Source: Thalassovita sp. (GTDB lineage Bacteria; Bacteroidota; Bacteroidia; Cytophagales; Flammeovirgaceae). From it: a stretch of 64,000 nt of DNA. Below the pieces are notes generated by a model that was given only the letters and a program-made list of their open reading frames with translations, was not told the DNA's origin and searched no databases. The stretch covers positions 1 to 64,000 of the forward strand of contig PBYL01000267.1 in the NCBI GenBank assembly GCA_002729595.1, given 5' to 3'. Below are positions 45,178 through 54,450 of this stretch, piece after piece (the stretch's first letter is position 1; each line of letters begins with the position of its first letter). Position numbers and translations under genes: made by a program.

Positions 45178-45197
45178 AAATAAGGTTTCTATCTAAC

Positions 45198-45866
45198 CTA
45201 TTTAGCTGAAATTACTGGCGTTTTTGTACTAAGTTCTTGATTTTCCAGCGCATCTATCATGTATCTGGCAACACTCTTTCTACTGATAGTAAGTGCTGGT
45301 TTTGGCTCATTCCCAAATGATTCTATGATGTCTTGAATTTTCTTTGAGTTGGTGAGTCCAACCGGTCGGATAATCGTCCAATTTAGATCAGATTGCATGA
45401 GCAGTTTTTCTTGTTTCTCGTGGTCTTTATAAGCAATTTTAATATTGCTGTTATCAATCATCCACCTAAACCAAATGGGTAAATCATTATTGGTTTCAGC
45501 AACTCCCCAAGCAGAACACAATACCACTTTTTTGAAAGGAGATGTATTAGCAAGGGTGAGAATGTTGTGCATTACATTAGAAAGAAAGTTTTCTGGTGTT
45601 CGCAATTTTGCCCAAGGGAAATCGGAAGTTCTAGAGATATTGAGCGTGCTTATTAGGTAATGGCAACCTTTTGAGGCATCGCGTAATGCCTGATAATCTG
45701 AGGGACTTCCTTCGAATACTTGAAGGTTTTCGTGCTGTACATGCACCTTGCTTTTATCTCGAACAAGGCAGTTCACTTTAAAGCCTCTATGTAATGAAGC
45801 GTCAAGAATATACCGTCCGGTGCGTCCAGTTGCACCGAGAATTAAGATTCGATTGAAAATTCTCAT
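45198..45866 (-). CDS. NAD(P)H-binding SDR-like protein
   Basis: The protein has 222 residues. The Rossmann motif GATGRTGRYI is near the N-terminus (residues 12-21), and a later NWTIIRPVGLTN segment is typical of atypical short-chain dehydrogenases of the NmrA/BVR-B type. The usual YxxxK pair appears as AYKDHEK, which is uncertain as a catalytic site. The function is probably a reductase or redox sensor. It lies 41 bp after a small unknown gene on the same strand. Confidence 0.85.
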   Translation of the reverse strand: MRIFNRILILGATGRTGRYILDASLHRGFKVNCLVRDKSKVHVQHENLQVFEGSPSDYQALRDASKGCHYLISTLNISRTSDFPWAKLRTPENFLSNVMHNILTLANTSPFKKVVLCSAWGVAETNNDLPIWFRWMIDNSNIKIAYKDHEKQEKLLMQSDLNWTIIRPVGLTNSKKIQDIIESFGNEPKPALTISRKSVARYMIDALENQELSTKTPVISAK

Positions 45867-45907
45867 TTAGAAAATAATTTAACTACTAGGAACAGAAAGG
45901 AATATTT

Positions 45908-46321
45908 TTAGTCGAATGGTAGTAAGTCTGGTTCCAGATATTCTTTTTTAGCTTTTTCAGATTTGAAAATATCGAAACCATAATGGCTATCGATCAAATC
46001 TTTAAATGCATTTTTTAACCTGGGAGATTCTCGAATAAAGTCTTTAAAGTTATCTGCAGAAGATTTGAGCATAAAATGGTAAACCGCTTTTATCGCTGCT
46101 ACAGTAACTGTTTTGTTGTACTTGTCTTTTAAACCAAGTTGTGATGCGTAATTTTTAATTTGGCAGCAAATGTTATTGCAAGCTCTTTCCATGCCATAGT
46201 TGTGGAGGTGAATCCATGCAAGACGTAGGTGTGCTTCATGGCTAAACATGGCAGGGTCGAGTCTGCCTTCTTCAAACTGTAATTCAAATACAGCATCACT
46301 CAATTGAAAATGCTTTTCCAT
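45908..46321 (-). CDS. Conserved hypothetical protein
   Basis: The protein has 137 residues, is mostly helical and has no signal peptide. It contains FSHEAHLRLAWIHLHNYGME, a His-rich helix that could bind a metal, and ends in LEPDLLPFD. I do not recognise a named family. It lies 41 bp before the NAD(P)H-binding gene, so the two may be co-transcribed. Confidence 0.7.
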   Translation of the reverse strand: MEKHFQLSDAVFELQFEEGRLDPAMFSHEAHLRLAWIHLHNYGMERACNNICCQIKNYASQLGLKDKYNKTVTVAAIKAVYHFMLKSSADNFKDFIRESPRLKNAFKDLIDSHYGFDIFKSEKAKKEYLEPDLLPFD

Positions 46322-46386
46322 AAAATTATCTTCTAAAATTTGAGGATTAAATTTAATAAGAATTTTCTATTTAAAATAGAAAAAAA

Positions 46387-46411
46387 TACTGGTTAGCAAA
46401 CCTAACCAGTA
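46387..46411 (-). terminator. Terminator after the homocysteine S-methyltransferase gene
   Basis: TACTGGTTAG / CTAACCAGTA form a perfect 10-bp stem with a 5-nt loop. On the minus strand it is followed by TTTTTTCTATTTT. Confidence 0.85.
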
Positions 46412-46439
46412 CTGTTAGTGAGTGATCTGCCGCTTTCAT

Positions 46440-47384
46440 TTAGACTTTCATTAAACATGCCTGACAAATCGCTTCTATATGCGAAATATCAGTGCCACAG
46501 CAGCCACCATAAACCATAAGATTTGGTAATTTTTCGTGTAGTTTTATATACTGATGTGCCAAGTCGTGCTTATCTCCAGCATCTAAAGTTTTACATTCGT
46601 CTAAATCTGAATGACACTTGCAAGAAGCATTTGCTCTTACACCCATAATGCGTCTCGTCCAACTTTCATCAGGATCTAGTACATGTAAAAAATGCGTTGG
46701 ATGCGCACAGTTTATCATATAGTAAAGCGGATAAGCTTCTGTAATTTCGTCAATCAAGCTAATGGCATCTTCAAGCGATTCGCCACTTGGTAGCTTTCCA
46801 TCTGTTTCTAAAGTATAAGAAATTATTACTGGTAAATCTTCCCTCTGTGCTGCTTGGGTGATGCCCAAAGCTTCTGAAATGTTGCTCATCGTCATGGCAG
46901 TGGCAACATCTGCATTGCTGCTCTTAAAAGCATCTATTTGCAAGCTGTGGTAGTTATTGGCTATTTCTGGCGTCATCGACTCTGCCGGATTGTAAGCATC
47001 GTAGCGAGGACCAATGCAACCACTCACAAAAATTTGCTTTTGGTGTCCGGCAAACTGCCTGCTTAGGCGACGCATCTGATTGATAATTTTACTGTTTATC
47101 TCAAACAGTTCTAATTGGTTATATCCCAGTTTTACACCGTAATCAATGTTGGCTCTCCAAGTCGGACTCTCGAAAATAAAACCTGTATCATACTTCTTCG
47201 CCAAGTCGATATACTGCTGATAATAGTTAAGCAAAATGGCTTTGTGATTCCGGTTGTTAATGAGGTCAAAAGCAGCAAAATAGGGTAGTTCTATTCCATG
47301 CTTAAAAATGAGTGATGTTTCCAGCCCACCATCGGTAATAAATCTAGTCTTTAATGGTCTGTAAGAAAATTGGGTGTATGACAT
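46440..47384 (-). CDS. mmuM: Homocysteine S-methyltransferase family protein
   Basis: The protein has 314 residues. The fold is a methyltransferase barrel starting with FITDGGLETSLIFKHG. The zinc-binding cysteines appear in MINCAHPTHF and YGGCCGTD near the C-terminus. MmuM-type enzymes transfer a methyl group from S-methylmethionine or SAM to homocysteine. They do not need B12, unlike MetH, and no cobalamin-binding domain is present. The gene stands alone and ends at a strong terminator. Confidence 0.88.
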   Translation of the reverse strand: MSYTQFSYRPLKTRFITDGGLETSLIFKHGIELPYFAAFDLINNRNHKAILLNYYQQYIDLAKKYDTGFIFESPTWRANIDYGVKLGYNQLELFEINSKIINQMRRLSRQFAGHQKQIFVSGCIGPRYDAYNPAESMTPEIANNYHSLQIDAFKSSNADVATAMTMSNISEALGITQAAQREDLPVIISYTLETDGKLPSGESLEDAISLIDEITEAYPLYYMINCAHPTHFLHVLDPDESWTRRIMGVRANASCKCHSDLDECKTLDAGDKHDLAHQYIKLHEKLPNLMVYGGCCGTDISHIEAICQACLMKV

Positions 47385-47674
47385 AGGATGTTAATGTGAT
47401 AATTAAAAACAACTGAGTGTGATAGTGAGACCTACTAGAGACCTGTTTGAACCTGTTTGGAGATATCCAAATTTGCCTTTTAGAAATGAATTATGCTAAA
47501 AATAGAGGTATACAAAAAGTGAACATCCATGAGAATAGATGTTTAAACAGCAATTAAGACATGTTTTGAGGACAGAATCTAAAAAAAGAAGGAAATCAAA
47601 ATTGAACTACAAGTAAAATTGTTTTCACAAATTGATTTATCTAATTTTCGACTCCAGTTTTTTATCTAGAATTT

Positions 47675-48241
47675 ATGACGTCAAAAAATTCATTTCACAT
47701 CACACTGGCAGAATCCACAAAAGATTTAGAACAGATATTAGCGCTTCAGCAAAAGAACCATTTCCAAAATATTTCTTCAGAAGTAAAAGACAAAGAAGGC
47801 TTCGTAACTGTGGTGCATAATCTGGAATTACTCACCAGTATGAATGCCACAGCCAAGCAAGTAATCGCCAAAGATGGAGACGAAGTAGTTGGCTATGCAT
47901 TGGTAATGACAGAAGTTTTTCAAGATTTAATTCCTGTTTTAAAGCCCATGTTCGAGATGTTTAAAGACATCGATTTTAAGGGCAAAAAAGTAACCGAATA
48001 CGCCTACTATGTAATGGGGCAAATCTGTGTGGCAGAAGGCTATAGAGGTTCAGGTGTTTTTAGTAAGATGTATGCCAAACATAAGGAGGTGTATGCAAGC
48101 CAATTCGATCTATGCCTTACAGAGGTTTCTACCAGTAATAAACGCTCGATGCGCGCACATGAGAAAGTAGGTTTTGTAACCGTGCATACCAATGCAGATG
48201 CGTTCGACGAATGGAATATTTTAGCTTGGGATTGGGAGTAG
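47675..48241 (+). CDS. GNAT-family N-acetyltransferase
   Basis: The protein has 188 residues. Acetyl-CoA-binding motif A is readable as GQICVAEGYRGSGVFSKMY. SNKRSMRAHEKVGF is the usual late helix of the family. The substrate is unknown. The gene lies 56 bp before the epimerase gene on the same strand, so a shared transcript is possible. Confidence 0.9.
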   Translation: MTSKNSFHITLAESTKDLEQILALQQKNHFQNISSEVKDKEGFVTVVHNLELLTSMNATAKQVIAKDGDEVVGYALVMTEVFQDLIPVLKPMFEMFKDIDFKGKKVTEYAYYVMGQICVAEGYRGSGVFSKMYAKHKEVYASQFDLCLTEVSTSNKRSMRAHEKVGFVTVHTNADAFDEWNILAWDWE

Positions 48242-48297
48242 AAATTTCCATTTGATGCCAGAAAAGTAAAATTGTTTCAAGATAAATAACCGAAAAG

Positions 48298-49140
48298 ATG
48301 ATGAAAATACTAGTAACAGGTTCTTCGGGAAGGTTAGGCAAAGAAATAGTAAAACTGTTAAGGCAAAATAACTATGAGGTTTTAGGTGCAGATTTGGTAA
48401 AAAGTGAAACCACTGATGAAATACTCGACATCCGAAATTTGGATAGCATATTGCAAATCACCAAATCGATAGATGCTATTATCCACACGGCGGCAATTCA
48501 TGGGAAACATTACGAACTCAATTATCCGAGAGAAGAATTTATTGCAGCCAACATCAATGGTACCTTTAATCTCTTAAAAGCTTGTGTGCAAAATGGTATT
48601 TCTAAACTGGTTTACACAAGTACCACTTCCATTTATGGAGAGGCGATGGTGGATAATAGCAAAGCTGTTTGGGTAACAGAAAAGTTGACACCGATTCCCC
48701 GCGACATCTACGATATTACCAAACTTACAGCCGAGTTACTGTGTAAAGATTATTTTGAGAAAGAACAGATTGAAACCACCGTTTTACGCGTATCTCGCTT
48801 TTTGCCAGAAACAGATAATTTAAAAGCCATACATAGACTTTATCGCGGTTTAGATGAAGAAGATGGCGCAATGGCACACATGCTGGCTTTGCAAAAACAT
48901 TTCGATTCTTTTGAAATCTTCAATATCTCTAACCACAGTGCATTTAAAGAAACTGATGTGGACATGTTGTACCAAAACCCGAAAGAGGTAATTTTGAAAT
49001 ATTATCCTGAAGCAGAAACTTTCTTTGAGCGAGAAAACTGGCAATTTCCTCAAAAAATAGACAGGGTATACGTGATTGAAAAAGCGATAAAGTTGTTGGG
49101 CTATAAACCCGCACATAACTTCGAAACATTCTTAAAATAG
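48298..49140 (+). CDS. NAD-dependent epimerase/dehydratase (extended SDR)
   Basis: The protein has 280 residues. The N-terminal NAD motif is VTGSSGRLGKEIVKLL. A TSTTSIYGEA strand and the catalytic YxxxK in DIYDITKLTAELL mark an extended short-chain dehydrogenase. The substrate is probably a nucleotide sugar or similar. It begins a plus-strand run with GNAT and HAD genes. Confidence 0.9.
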   Translation: MMKILVTGSSGRLGKEIVKLLRQNNYEVLGADLVKSETTDEILDIRNLDSILQITKSIDAIIHTAAIHGKHYELNYPREEFIAANINGTFNLLKACVQNGISKLVYTSTTSIYGEAMVDNSKAVWVTEKLTPIPRDIYDITKLTAELLCKDYFEKEQIETTVLRVSRFLPETDNLKAIHRLYRGLDEEDGAMAHMLALQKHFDSFEIFNISNHSAFKETDVDMLYQNPKEVILKYYPEAETFFERENWQFPQKIDRVYVIEKAIKLLGYKPAHNFETFLK

Positions 49141-49179
49141 CATTAAAAGTAGTTGATACATCAATAAACCTAGTGATAA

Positions 49180-49839
49180 ATGACAGAGACTATAAAATTA
49201 GCCGATATAAAGGCCGTATTGTTTGATTTTGATGATACACTCGTTCAAACCACAAAAACGAAATATGAGGCTATAAAAGCTATTGGTAGCAGGTATTACA
49301 ATCATCAATTTACAAATGAAATGATAGATGAACATTGGGGCATTGCTTTCAATAAGTTTTACCACAATCTTTTTGCTGGGCTTGACACAGATATGAATCG
49401 GGTAATGGAAAGAAGAACGATCGTAACCAAAGAGTTTCCCAATCAATTATTTTCAGATACCAATTCCACCTTATCTAGTTTAAAGAAGCAATGTAAACTG
49501 GGCATAGTTTCCGCTGCTTCTAAAGACACTATTCATGCAGAAATTGAGCAAACTGGATTGGATATATCTACTTTGCAGTTTATTCAATCAGCAGATGATA
49601 CGGATTTTCATAAACCAGACCCAAGGGTTTTTGAGCCGGCTTTAGCGCAACTAGAAAAAGCGCAAATTGATAAATCGGAGATTTTGTATGTAGGCGATTC
49701 ACTCAAAGATTTTTATGCAGCCAGAGATGCCGGATTACATTTTGTGGGCATTGCAAATGTGACAACCTCAGATGCTGTGTTCACCAAAGAGCGAGCAGCT
49801 TATGTAAATTCCCTCTACGAACTGCTAGCACTCGTGTAG
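49180..49839 (+). CDS. HAD-superfamily hydrolase
   Basis: The protein has 219 residues. HAD motifs are present in order: VLFDFDDTLVQT (nucleophile Asp), GIVSAASKD, DFHKPDPRVF (Lys) and YVGDSLKDF (Asp pair). The insert between motif 1 and motif 2 is helical, as in phosphoglycolate phosphatase-like members. The substrate is unknown. It follows the epimerase gene by 39 bp. Confidence 0.9.
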   Translation: MTETIKLADIKAVLFDFDDTLVQTTKTKYEAIKAIGSRYYNHQFTNEMIDEHWGIAFNKFYHNLFAGLDTDMNRVMERRTIVTKEFPNQLFSDTNSTLSSLKKQCKLGIVSAASKDTIHAEIEQTGLDISTLQFIQSADDTDFHKPDPRVFEPALAQLEKAQIDKSEILYVGDSLKDFYAARDAGLHFVGIANVTTSDAVFTKERAAYVNSLYELLALV

Positions 49840-49864
49840 CCAAAATGCCGATTTTCTGCAAAAT

Positions 49865-49901
49865 TAACCATATTTGGAGGTAAATTATCCAAATATGGTT
49901 A
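49865..49901 (+). terminator. Hairpin after the HAD gene
   Basis: TAACCATATTTGGA pairs perfectly with TCCAAATATGGTTA (14 bp, 9-nt loop). No clear T run follows, so it may be a terminator without a tract or an operator. Confidence 0.5.
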
Positions 49902-49977
49902 TATTGGAACAGTTTAGAAAATTACGACATACGAGCGCGCTTACGAGCACAACGAATATCAATTTTAAAAGGGCTAC

Positions 49978-50496
49978 ATGAAAATATCTCGTAATGTAAA
50001 GTATGGAATTATACTTGGAATCAGTTTGGTTGCTTGGGGTTTAATCAATCATCTGGTAAGGGTAAATTCGATAATGGCATTGCTATCTTCTATATTATTT
50101 TTTGGCATATATGGAGTGGTAATTATCAGTTATTTAAAATCTGAAAAAATTGAAAAACTCACAGATTCATTTGTTAGCCTATTAGTGGTTGGTTTAATCG
50201 GTATCGGTATTCTTTCGGCTGGATACTTTGTAAATGCAACCATCATTTCGCCTACTTATCAGGCAGAAGAATTACAAAGTGCGCAAAAGAAATGGGGTGA
50301 GTTGGGTTACACTAAAGCACAAGTACAAGAGCAAGTAGAATTGACTGATGTTTTTCAAAATCCGGCAAGTTGGATGGTGGAGTTATTCAAGTTTAATTTC
50401 ATGGTCTTTTTAACCATGCTTACATTGCTTTCTGGCTTGTGGTTTATCCTCAACGAGTTTGGCGTAGCTCCTAAAATCAGCAGGCAAAGGGAGTGA
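49978..50496 (+). CDS. DUF4199-like membrane protein
   Basis: The protein has 172 residues with four predicted membrane helices (about 8-26, 32-52, 66-88 and 132-155). A charged extracytoplasmic stretch between the third and fourth (EELQSAQKKWGELGYTKAQV) matches the layout of Bacteroidota DUF4199 proteins. The function is unknown. It overlaps the next ORF frame by a few bases only if the upstream start at 50493 is used. Confidence 0.75.
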   Translation: MKISRNVKYGIILGISLVAWGLINHLVRVNSIMALLSSILFFGIYGVVIISYLKSEKIEKLTDSFVSLLVVGLIGIGILSAGYFVNATIISPTYQAEELQSAQKKWGELGYTKAQVQEQVELTDVFQNPASWMVELFKFNFMVFLTMLTLLSGLWFILNEFGVAPKISRQRE

Positions 50497-50516
50497 ATTT
50501 TTTTGGTCTATCAAAC

Positions 50517-51104
50517 ATGAAAACATCAACCTCTAAAGTATTATTGATCACCGTTCAATTGCTTTTAATAACTGGTTTTACATTTGGGCAAGATCAGTTA
50601 ATGGAAGGTTGCGATTGTTTGTCTATGAACACCAAGTTTGAGCACTTTCGCTTTCCAATTCGTTTGGCAAAAGTTTACAACGATAGTTTAGACTTCTTTC
50701 CTGCAAGAGAAAAACCTTATCTGGTGGTTTCATCCAAACAAAATGTGAGTTATGATTATCTAATAAAAGGCATTAGGTTCTATCTGTATAATCCGACGGA
50801 TTCTATTTTGGTCATTGAAATAAATAAATCACATATAATATGCGAAGCACAGAATCAAGAAGGGAATTGGATAGAAATTGAAAAGAAAATCTCTTATGAA
50901 GTGCCTTTTTGTGGATGGGGATATGATGAGTCTGATTATTTAGTAAAATTGTCTAAAGGACAGTATTTAAAGCTAGTCGCTCCATGTTACAAAGGTTCTT
51001 TTAAAACATTTATTAGGTATAAATTTGTTACAGAAACAGGCGATACTATTTATACAAAAACGATTGAGGGTAGCATCAACGAAGAACTATTAGTAGGGAA
51101 TTAA
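50517..51104 (+). CDS. Secreted protein of unknown function
   Basis: From the ATG at 50517 the protein has 195 residues. The signal peptide ends around TFGQD (near residue 22), suggesting export. The mature part is beta-rich with several cysteines (EGCDCLSMN, VPFCGWGYDESDYLV). I do not recognise a family. It lies 20 bp after the DUF4199-like gene and may be co-transcribed with it. Confidence 0.75.
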   Translation: MKTSTSKVLLITVQLLLITGFTFGQDQLMEGCDCLSMNTKFEHFRFPIRLAKVYNDSLDFFPAREKPYLVVSSKQNVSYDYLIKGIRFYLYNPTDSILVIEINKSHIICEAQNQEGNWIEIEKKISYEVPFCGWGYDESDYLVKLSKGQYLKLVAPCYKGSFKTFIRYKFVTETGDTIYTKTIEGSINEELLVGN

Positions 51105-51140
51105 CTGAAATTATTTTTTAATCCTAAAATCAACCAAGCC

Positions 51141-51506
51141 ATGCAAGGTTTAAGAACAACTATTTACAAAGTTGGCGACATTGAAGAAGCAAAAAAATGG
51201 TACAGCGAAGTATTTGAAACCTCTCCCTATTTTGATGAGCCTTTTTATGTGGGCTTTAACATAAAAGGTTACGAGTTGGGTTTGCAACCCGAAGAACAGC
51301 CCGTAGTTGGCAAAGCCGAAAGTGTAGTAACTTATTGGGGAGTAGAAGAGATTGAGAAAGAATACGAAAGACTCATTGCTTTGGGTGCAAGCAAACACGA
51401 AGACCCTGTAAATGTAGGTGGTGAGATTATGACAGCCACCGTAAAAGACCCTTGGGGAAACCTAATTGGCATTATCTACAATCCCGAATTTAAACTGGAA
51501 GAATAA
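51141..51506 (+). CDS. VOC-family (glyoxalase-like) protein
   Basis: The protein has 121 residues and one vicinal-oxygen-chelate fold. It has the start TTIYKVGDIEEAKKWYSEVF, the strand VGFNIKGYELGLQPE and the end VKDPWGNLIGIIYNPEF. Such proteins act as glyoxalase, dioxygenase or antibiotic-binding proteins. The sequence does not show which. It stands 36 bp after the secreted unknown gene. Confidence 0.9.
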   Translation: MQGLRTTIYKVGDIEEAKKWYSEVFETSPYFDEPFYVGFNIKGYELGLQPEEQPVVGKAESVVTYWGVEEIEKEYERLIALGASKHEDPVNVGGEIMTATVKDPWGNLIGIIYNPEFKLEE

Positions 51507-51640
51507 TCTCTTTACTTTGAAAAACCTAAACGAGAGTTAAACGCTGAATTATTTGCTCAATCTGACTCAGTTTTTAATATTTGTTCAAAGTTATTTTTGT
51601 TGAAATTGGAAGTGGTATTTTAAAGCTATCTGTTTTATAA

Positions 51641-51745
51641 AAGCGATGGCCCGAAAATCCGGCGGGTTAGGTGCGTTGATACGCGGGCTGAAGCTTCGGA
51701 TTTTCTTGATTTTTTTCGTTCTTTTTTCATCAAGGAAAAAAGATC
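51641..51745 (-). repeat. Intergenic two-hairpin repeat, copy 3
   Basis: This is the inverted form of the element at 2555-2660, in the 297-bp gap between the VOC and methyltransferase genes, which holds no gene. On the minus strand it reads CTTTTTTCCTTGATGAAAAAA, then ATCAAG, and then GAAAATCCG...CGGATTTTC with a GC-rich loop. The 9-bp arms of this copy are perfect, so it may be the least decayed. Confidence 0.7.
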
Positions 51746-51803
51746 ATAATGCATGCTGAATGCAGCAAAGAACTTCCTGTAATTTTTTTTTAAACACAAA
51801 GTT

Positions 51804-52574
51804 ATGAGTCAGATTGAAACTAACTGGAATCCCGAACTTTATAATAACAAACACGCCTTTGTTTACGGATATGGAGAAAGCCTGATAGAATTGCTAAATC
51901 CACAAAAAGATGAGCGAATTCTTGATATAGGCTGCGGTTCCGGACAACTGACTCAAAAAATTGCTGAGCTTGCCAAAGAAGCTGTCGGCCTCGATTATTC
52001 AGCCGATATGATTGCCGATGCCAAAGCAAAATTTCCAGAGGTAACTTTTAAAGTAGCCAGTGCTGCTGATTTCGAATTCGACGAAAAGTTTGATGCTTTG
52101 TTTTCTAATGCCGCTTTGCACTGGGTAACTAGCTACAAAGAAGCTGCGCAGTGTATGTACAAAAGCCTTAAGACAGGTGGTAGATTGGTTTTAGAAATGG
52201 GTGGCAAAGGCAATGTAGGCATTATCGTAAGCGAACTAAAAAACCAATTAGTAATCAAAGGTTATCCAACTCAGGCAGCAATGGAGCTTTGGTATTTTCC
52301 ATCAGTAGGGGAGTATGCTTCTGTTTTAGAAGAGGCTGGCTTTAGAGTCACTTTTGCCCAGCACTACGACAGACCCACCGAACTGGCAGATGCTGCAACT
52401 GGTATTAAAGACTGGCTTTCTATGTTTGGTAAAACCTTTTTCGAAGGAGTTGCTACAGAAGATATAGAAAGCATAAAAGAAGCCGTACAGCAAAATGTAA
52501 AATCAAGTTGCTTTGTAGATGGCAAATGGTATGCAGACTACAAAAGACTAAGAATTATTGCCGTGAAGGAGTGA
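51804..52574 (+). CDS. Class I SAM-dependent methyltransferase
   Basis: The protein has 256 residues. SAM-binding motif I is ILDIGCGSGQLTQKIAE (residues 41-57). It is followed by VGLDYSADMI, DALFSNAALHWV and LVLEMGGKG, as in trans-aconitate-methyltransferase-like enzymes. The substrate is not evident. It ends in a hairpin shared with the convergent LysE gene. Confidence 0.92.
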   Translation: MSQIETNWNPELYNNKHAFVYGYGESLIELLNPQKDERILDIGCGSGQLTQKIAELAKEAVGLDYSADMIADAKAKFPEVTFKVASAADFEFDEKFDALFSNAALHWVTSYKEAAQCMYKSLKTGGRLVLEMGGKGNVGIIVSELKNQLVIKGYPTQAAMELWYFPSVGEYASVLEEAGFRVTFAQHYDRPTELADAATGIKDWLSMFGKTFFEGVATEDIESIKEAVQQNVKSSCFVDGKWYADYKRLRIIAVKE

Positions 52575-52589
52575 TGTTAATTCACTCCT
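52567..52589. terminator. Small bidirectional hairpin
   Basis: AGGAGTGA pairs with TCACTCCT (8 bp, 7-nt loop) over the methyltransferase stop, between convergent genes. T runs are short. Confidence 0.5.
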
Positions 52590-52612
52590 AATCATTTCGA
52601 ATACTCTCAACT

Positions 52613-53242
52613 CTACTTCTTAGAAAAAGCTAAGGTTAATCCTAAAGCAGCGAGCACACTTACTTTGCTCCATTTGGTAATGTTCCAAAACTTATCGCTG
52701 TTAAGTACACCAGTTAATTTACTAGATAGTACAGATATAAATGCAAATATGAGTATGGCTTGAATCATAAAGATGAATCCAAGTATGAGCATTTGGTAAG
52801 AGGCAGCAAAACCTGTATTGCTAATAAATTGAGGCAAAAAGGCGATAAAAAACAGGGAAACTTTTGGGTTCAATACATTCATAAAGAAACCCTTTCTCAC
52901 TAGTTGTAAAAAGCTTTTTTCAGGCTCTGATTTAATGGCATCAATCCCGATAACAGGTTTTTTATCCTTTACAGCCATTACTGCCAAGTAGAAAAGATAG
53001 GCAGCACCTAGATATTTAATCACAGAAAAGGCAATCGCAGATTTTTGAATAATGATTGAAAGACCAGTTGCAGCGGCAATGGTATGAATCAATATTCCAG
53101 AACTCAAACCTATTGAAATGGCAATTCCATTTCTTTGGCCTTTGGTAATGCTTTCAGTAAGCACAAAAATATTATCGGGCCCCGGCATAACGGTGAGCAA
53201 TATAGAAGCACCTATAAAGGATAAAATTAACTCTAACTCCAT
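52613..53242 (-). CDS. LysE/RhtB-family amino-acid exporter
   Basis: The protein has 209 residues and about six membrane helices. The family signature LLTVMPGPDNIFVL lies near the N-terminus and GFFMNVLNPKVSLFFIAFLP in the middle. These transporters export amino acids or homoserine lactones across the inner membrane. The substrate is unknown. Confidence 0.92.
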   Translation of the reverse strand: MELELILSFIGASILLTVMPGPDNIFVLTESITKGQRNGIAISIGLSSGILIHTIAAATGLSIIIQKSAIAFSVIKYLGAAYLFYLAVMAVKDKKPVIGIDAIKSEPEKSFLQLVRKGFFMNVLNPKVSLFFIAFLPQFISNTGFAASYQMLILGFIFMIQAILIFAFISVLSSKLTGVLNSDKFWNITKWSKVSVLAALGLTLAFSKK

Positions 53243-53333
53243 AATTTTTTATTTATGGTAAATATATAAATATTTAGATTGGAGCAGATGCGATTTGCTG
53301 TAAATTAGAATGAAGAGTAAGAATAGAGGAGGT

Positions 53334-53750
53334 TTACGCTTCAGCTAGATGCTTTATTTTCAAAAGAACTTCAGCCCAAAATTCGTCAGAGCGGTTTTTC
53401 TGCTTCTCTGTAGGTATGTTATCTTCAGAAATGCTTAATTGACTCATTCCATTCATTTCTTCTAAATCAAATGTCCAAGTTCTATAGTTTTCGGGTTCAT
53501 CAGGTAAACCATCAAAATTACTCCAATGAGAATATTGTAGTTGCGTATTTGGTGCTACTATTAGAAGGGTTCCTTTTTCCTGATATTTATTTCCATTGTA
53601 TTCTCCTGTAAAGGTAATCGGGCTACCAACCTTCCAATCTGTTTCTATTTCAGCTCCAAAGAAATACGATTTTGCTATTTCAGGTGTAACTAGTATCTCC
53701 CAAATCCTAGATGCCGATGCTTTTATTTTAATTGAAGATTTCGAAATCAA
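53334..53750 (-). CDS. SRPBCC (AHSA1-like) domain protein
   Basis: The protein has 138 residues. The AHSA1 pattern is clear: IKIKASASRIWEILVTPEIA, YFFGAEIETDWKVGSPITF, and a C-terminal helix FWAEVLLKIKHLAE. This START-like fold binds hydrophobic ligands or proteins. It is a distant relative of the gene at 24626. It lies 35 bp after a membrane protein gene on the same strand. Confidence 0.88.
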   Translation of the reverse strand: MISKSSIKIKASASRIWEILVTPEIAKSYFFGAEIETDWKVGSPITFTGEYNGNKYQEKGTLLIVAPNTQLQYSHWSNFDGLPDEPENYRTWTFDLEEMNGMSQLSISEDNIPTEKQKNRSDEFWAEVLLKIKHLAEA

Positions 53751-53785
53751 GTTTCTTGTTTTTATTCTAATTTATAAAGGTTTAA

Positions 53786-54283
53786 TTAGATAATCTTTGC
53801 TTCAAATAATTTAGCTAAATACTTCTTACTTTTTATACTTTCATATTTAAATCCTCCTAATACCATTGCATAACCAAAAATAAGTATTCCAAAAGGGATT
53901 AAGGACATTGGTTCAAAATTTTCATTGTTTAAATAATAAGAAATAACAGCTAAACTAGCTATTCCCACTCCCCCAAACCATATGAATATAAAGACTATGA
54001 CAAACGAATGCAATCTCATTTTCACATTGACCTTTGTTCCATTCATTTCTTCTTCTAAGGTTCCAGTTATTATTGGAATAAAGGAGTTTCTATATCCAAT
54101 AATGCGATTTATTTTAAATGACATATTATGGATACTGCCTTCATAAGGTTTGTGCTCACTGTTACCAAAAAATCCATTCATTCTAAAAGTCTTTTTTGGC
54201 TCAACAACTTCGTTGAGTCTATCAACTATCTCTTTGGTATTAAGTTTAGTTTGATAAGTTATATTTTCAAGTGGTAGATACAT
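53786..54283 (-). CDS. Hypothetical membrane protein
   Basis: From the ATG at 54283 the protein has 165 residues. A TTG at 54301 would add six. The N-terminal 90 residues form a soluble mixed domain (KTFRMNGFFGNSEHKPYEG). Two membrane helices follow (about 94-114 and 126-146) and a basic tail. I do not recognise the family. Small Bacteroidota genes of this layout are common. Confidence 0.7.
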   Translation of the reverse strand: MYLPLENITYQTKLNTKEIVDRLNEVVEPKKTFRMNGFFGNSEHKPYEGSIHNMSFKINRIIGYRNSFIPIITGTLEEEMNGTKVNVKMRLHSFVIVFIFIWFGGVGIASLAVISYYLNNENFEPMSLIPFGILIFGYAMVLGGFKYESIKSKKYLAKLFEAKII

Positions 54284-54389
54284 TATTACTAATGTATCCA
54301 ATGTTTAGGGTAAAATACAATTCAAATAACAAAATACATTGATTTTTGCTATTTCAGACTAATAATTCACTCATTTCTAATTGTGTTGA

Positions 54390-54437
54390 GAAAATAAAAA
54401 CCATCCCCACAATCGCAATAAAGCCATTGCAGGGATG
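54390..54437 (-). terminator. Terminator of ilvD
   Basis: On the minus strand CATCCC and GGGATG pair around an inner GCAAT/ATTGC stem, followed by TTTTTATTTTC. It lies 14 bp after the ilvD stop. Confidence 0.7.
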
Positions 54438-54450
54438 AGTTCACTAACTT

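Noticed and set aside
46440-47384. B12-dependent methionine synthase linking this region to the B12 block
   Set aside because: Only the homocysteine-binding barrel is present, with no cobalamin-binding domain. The family transfers methyl groups without B12.
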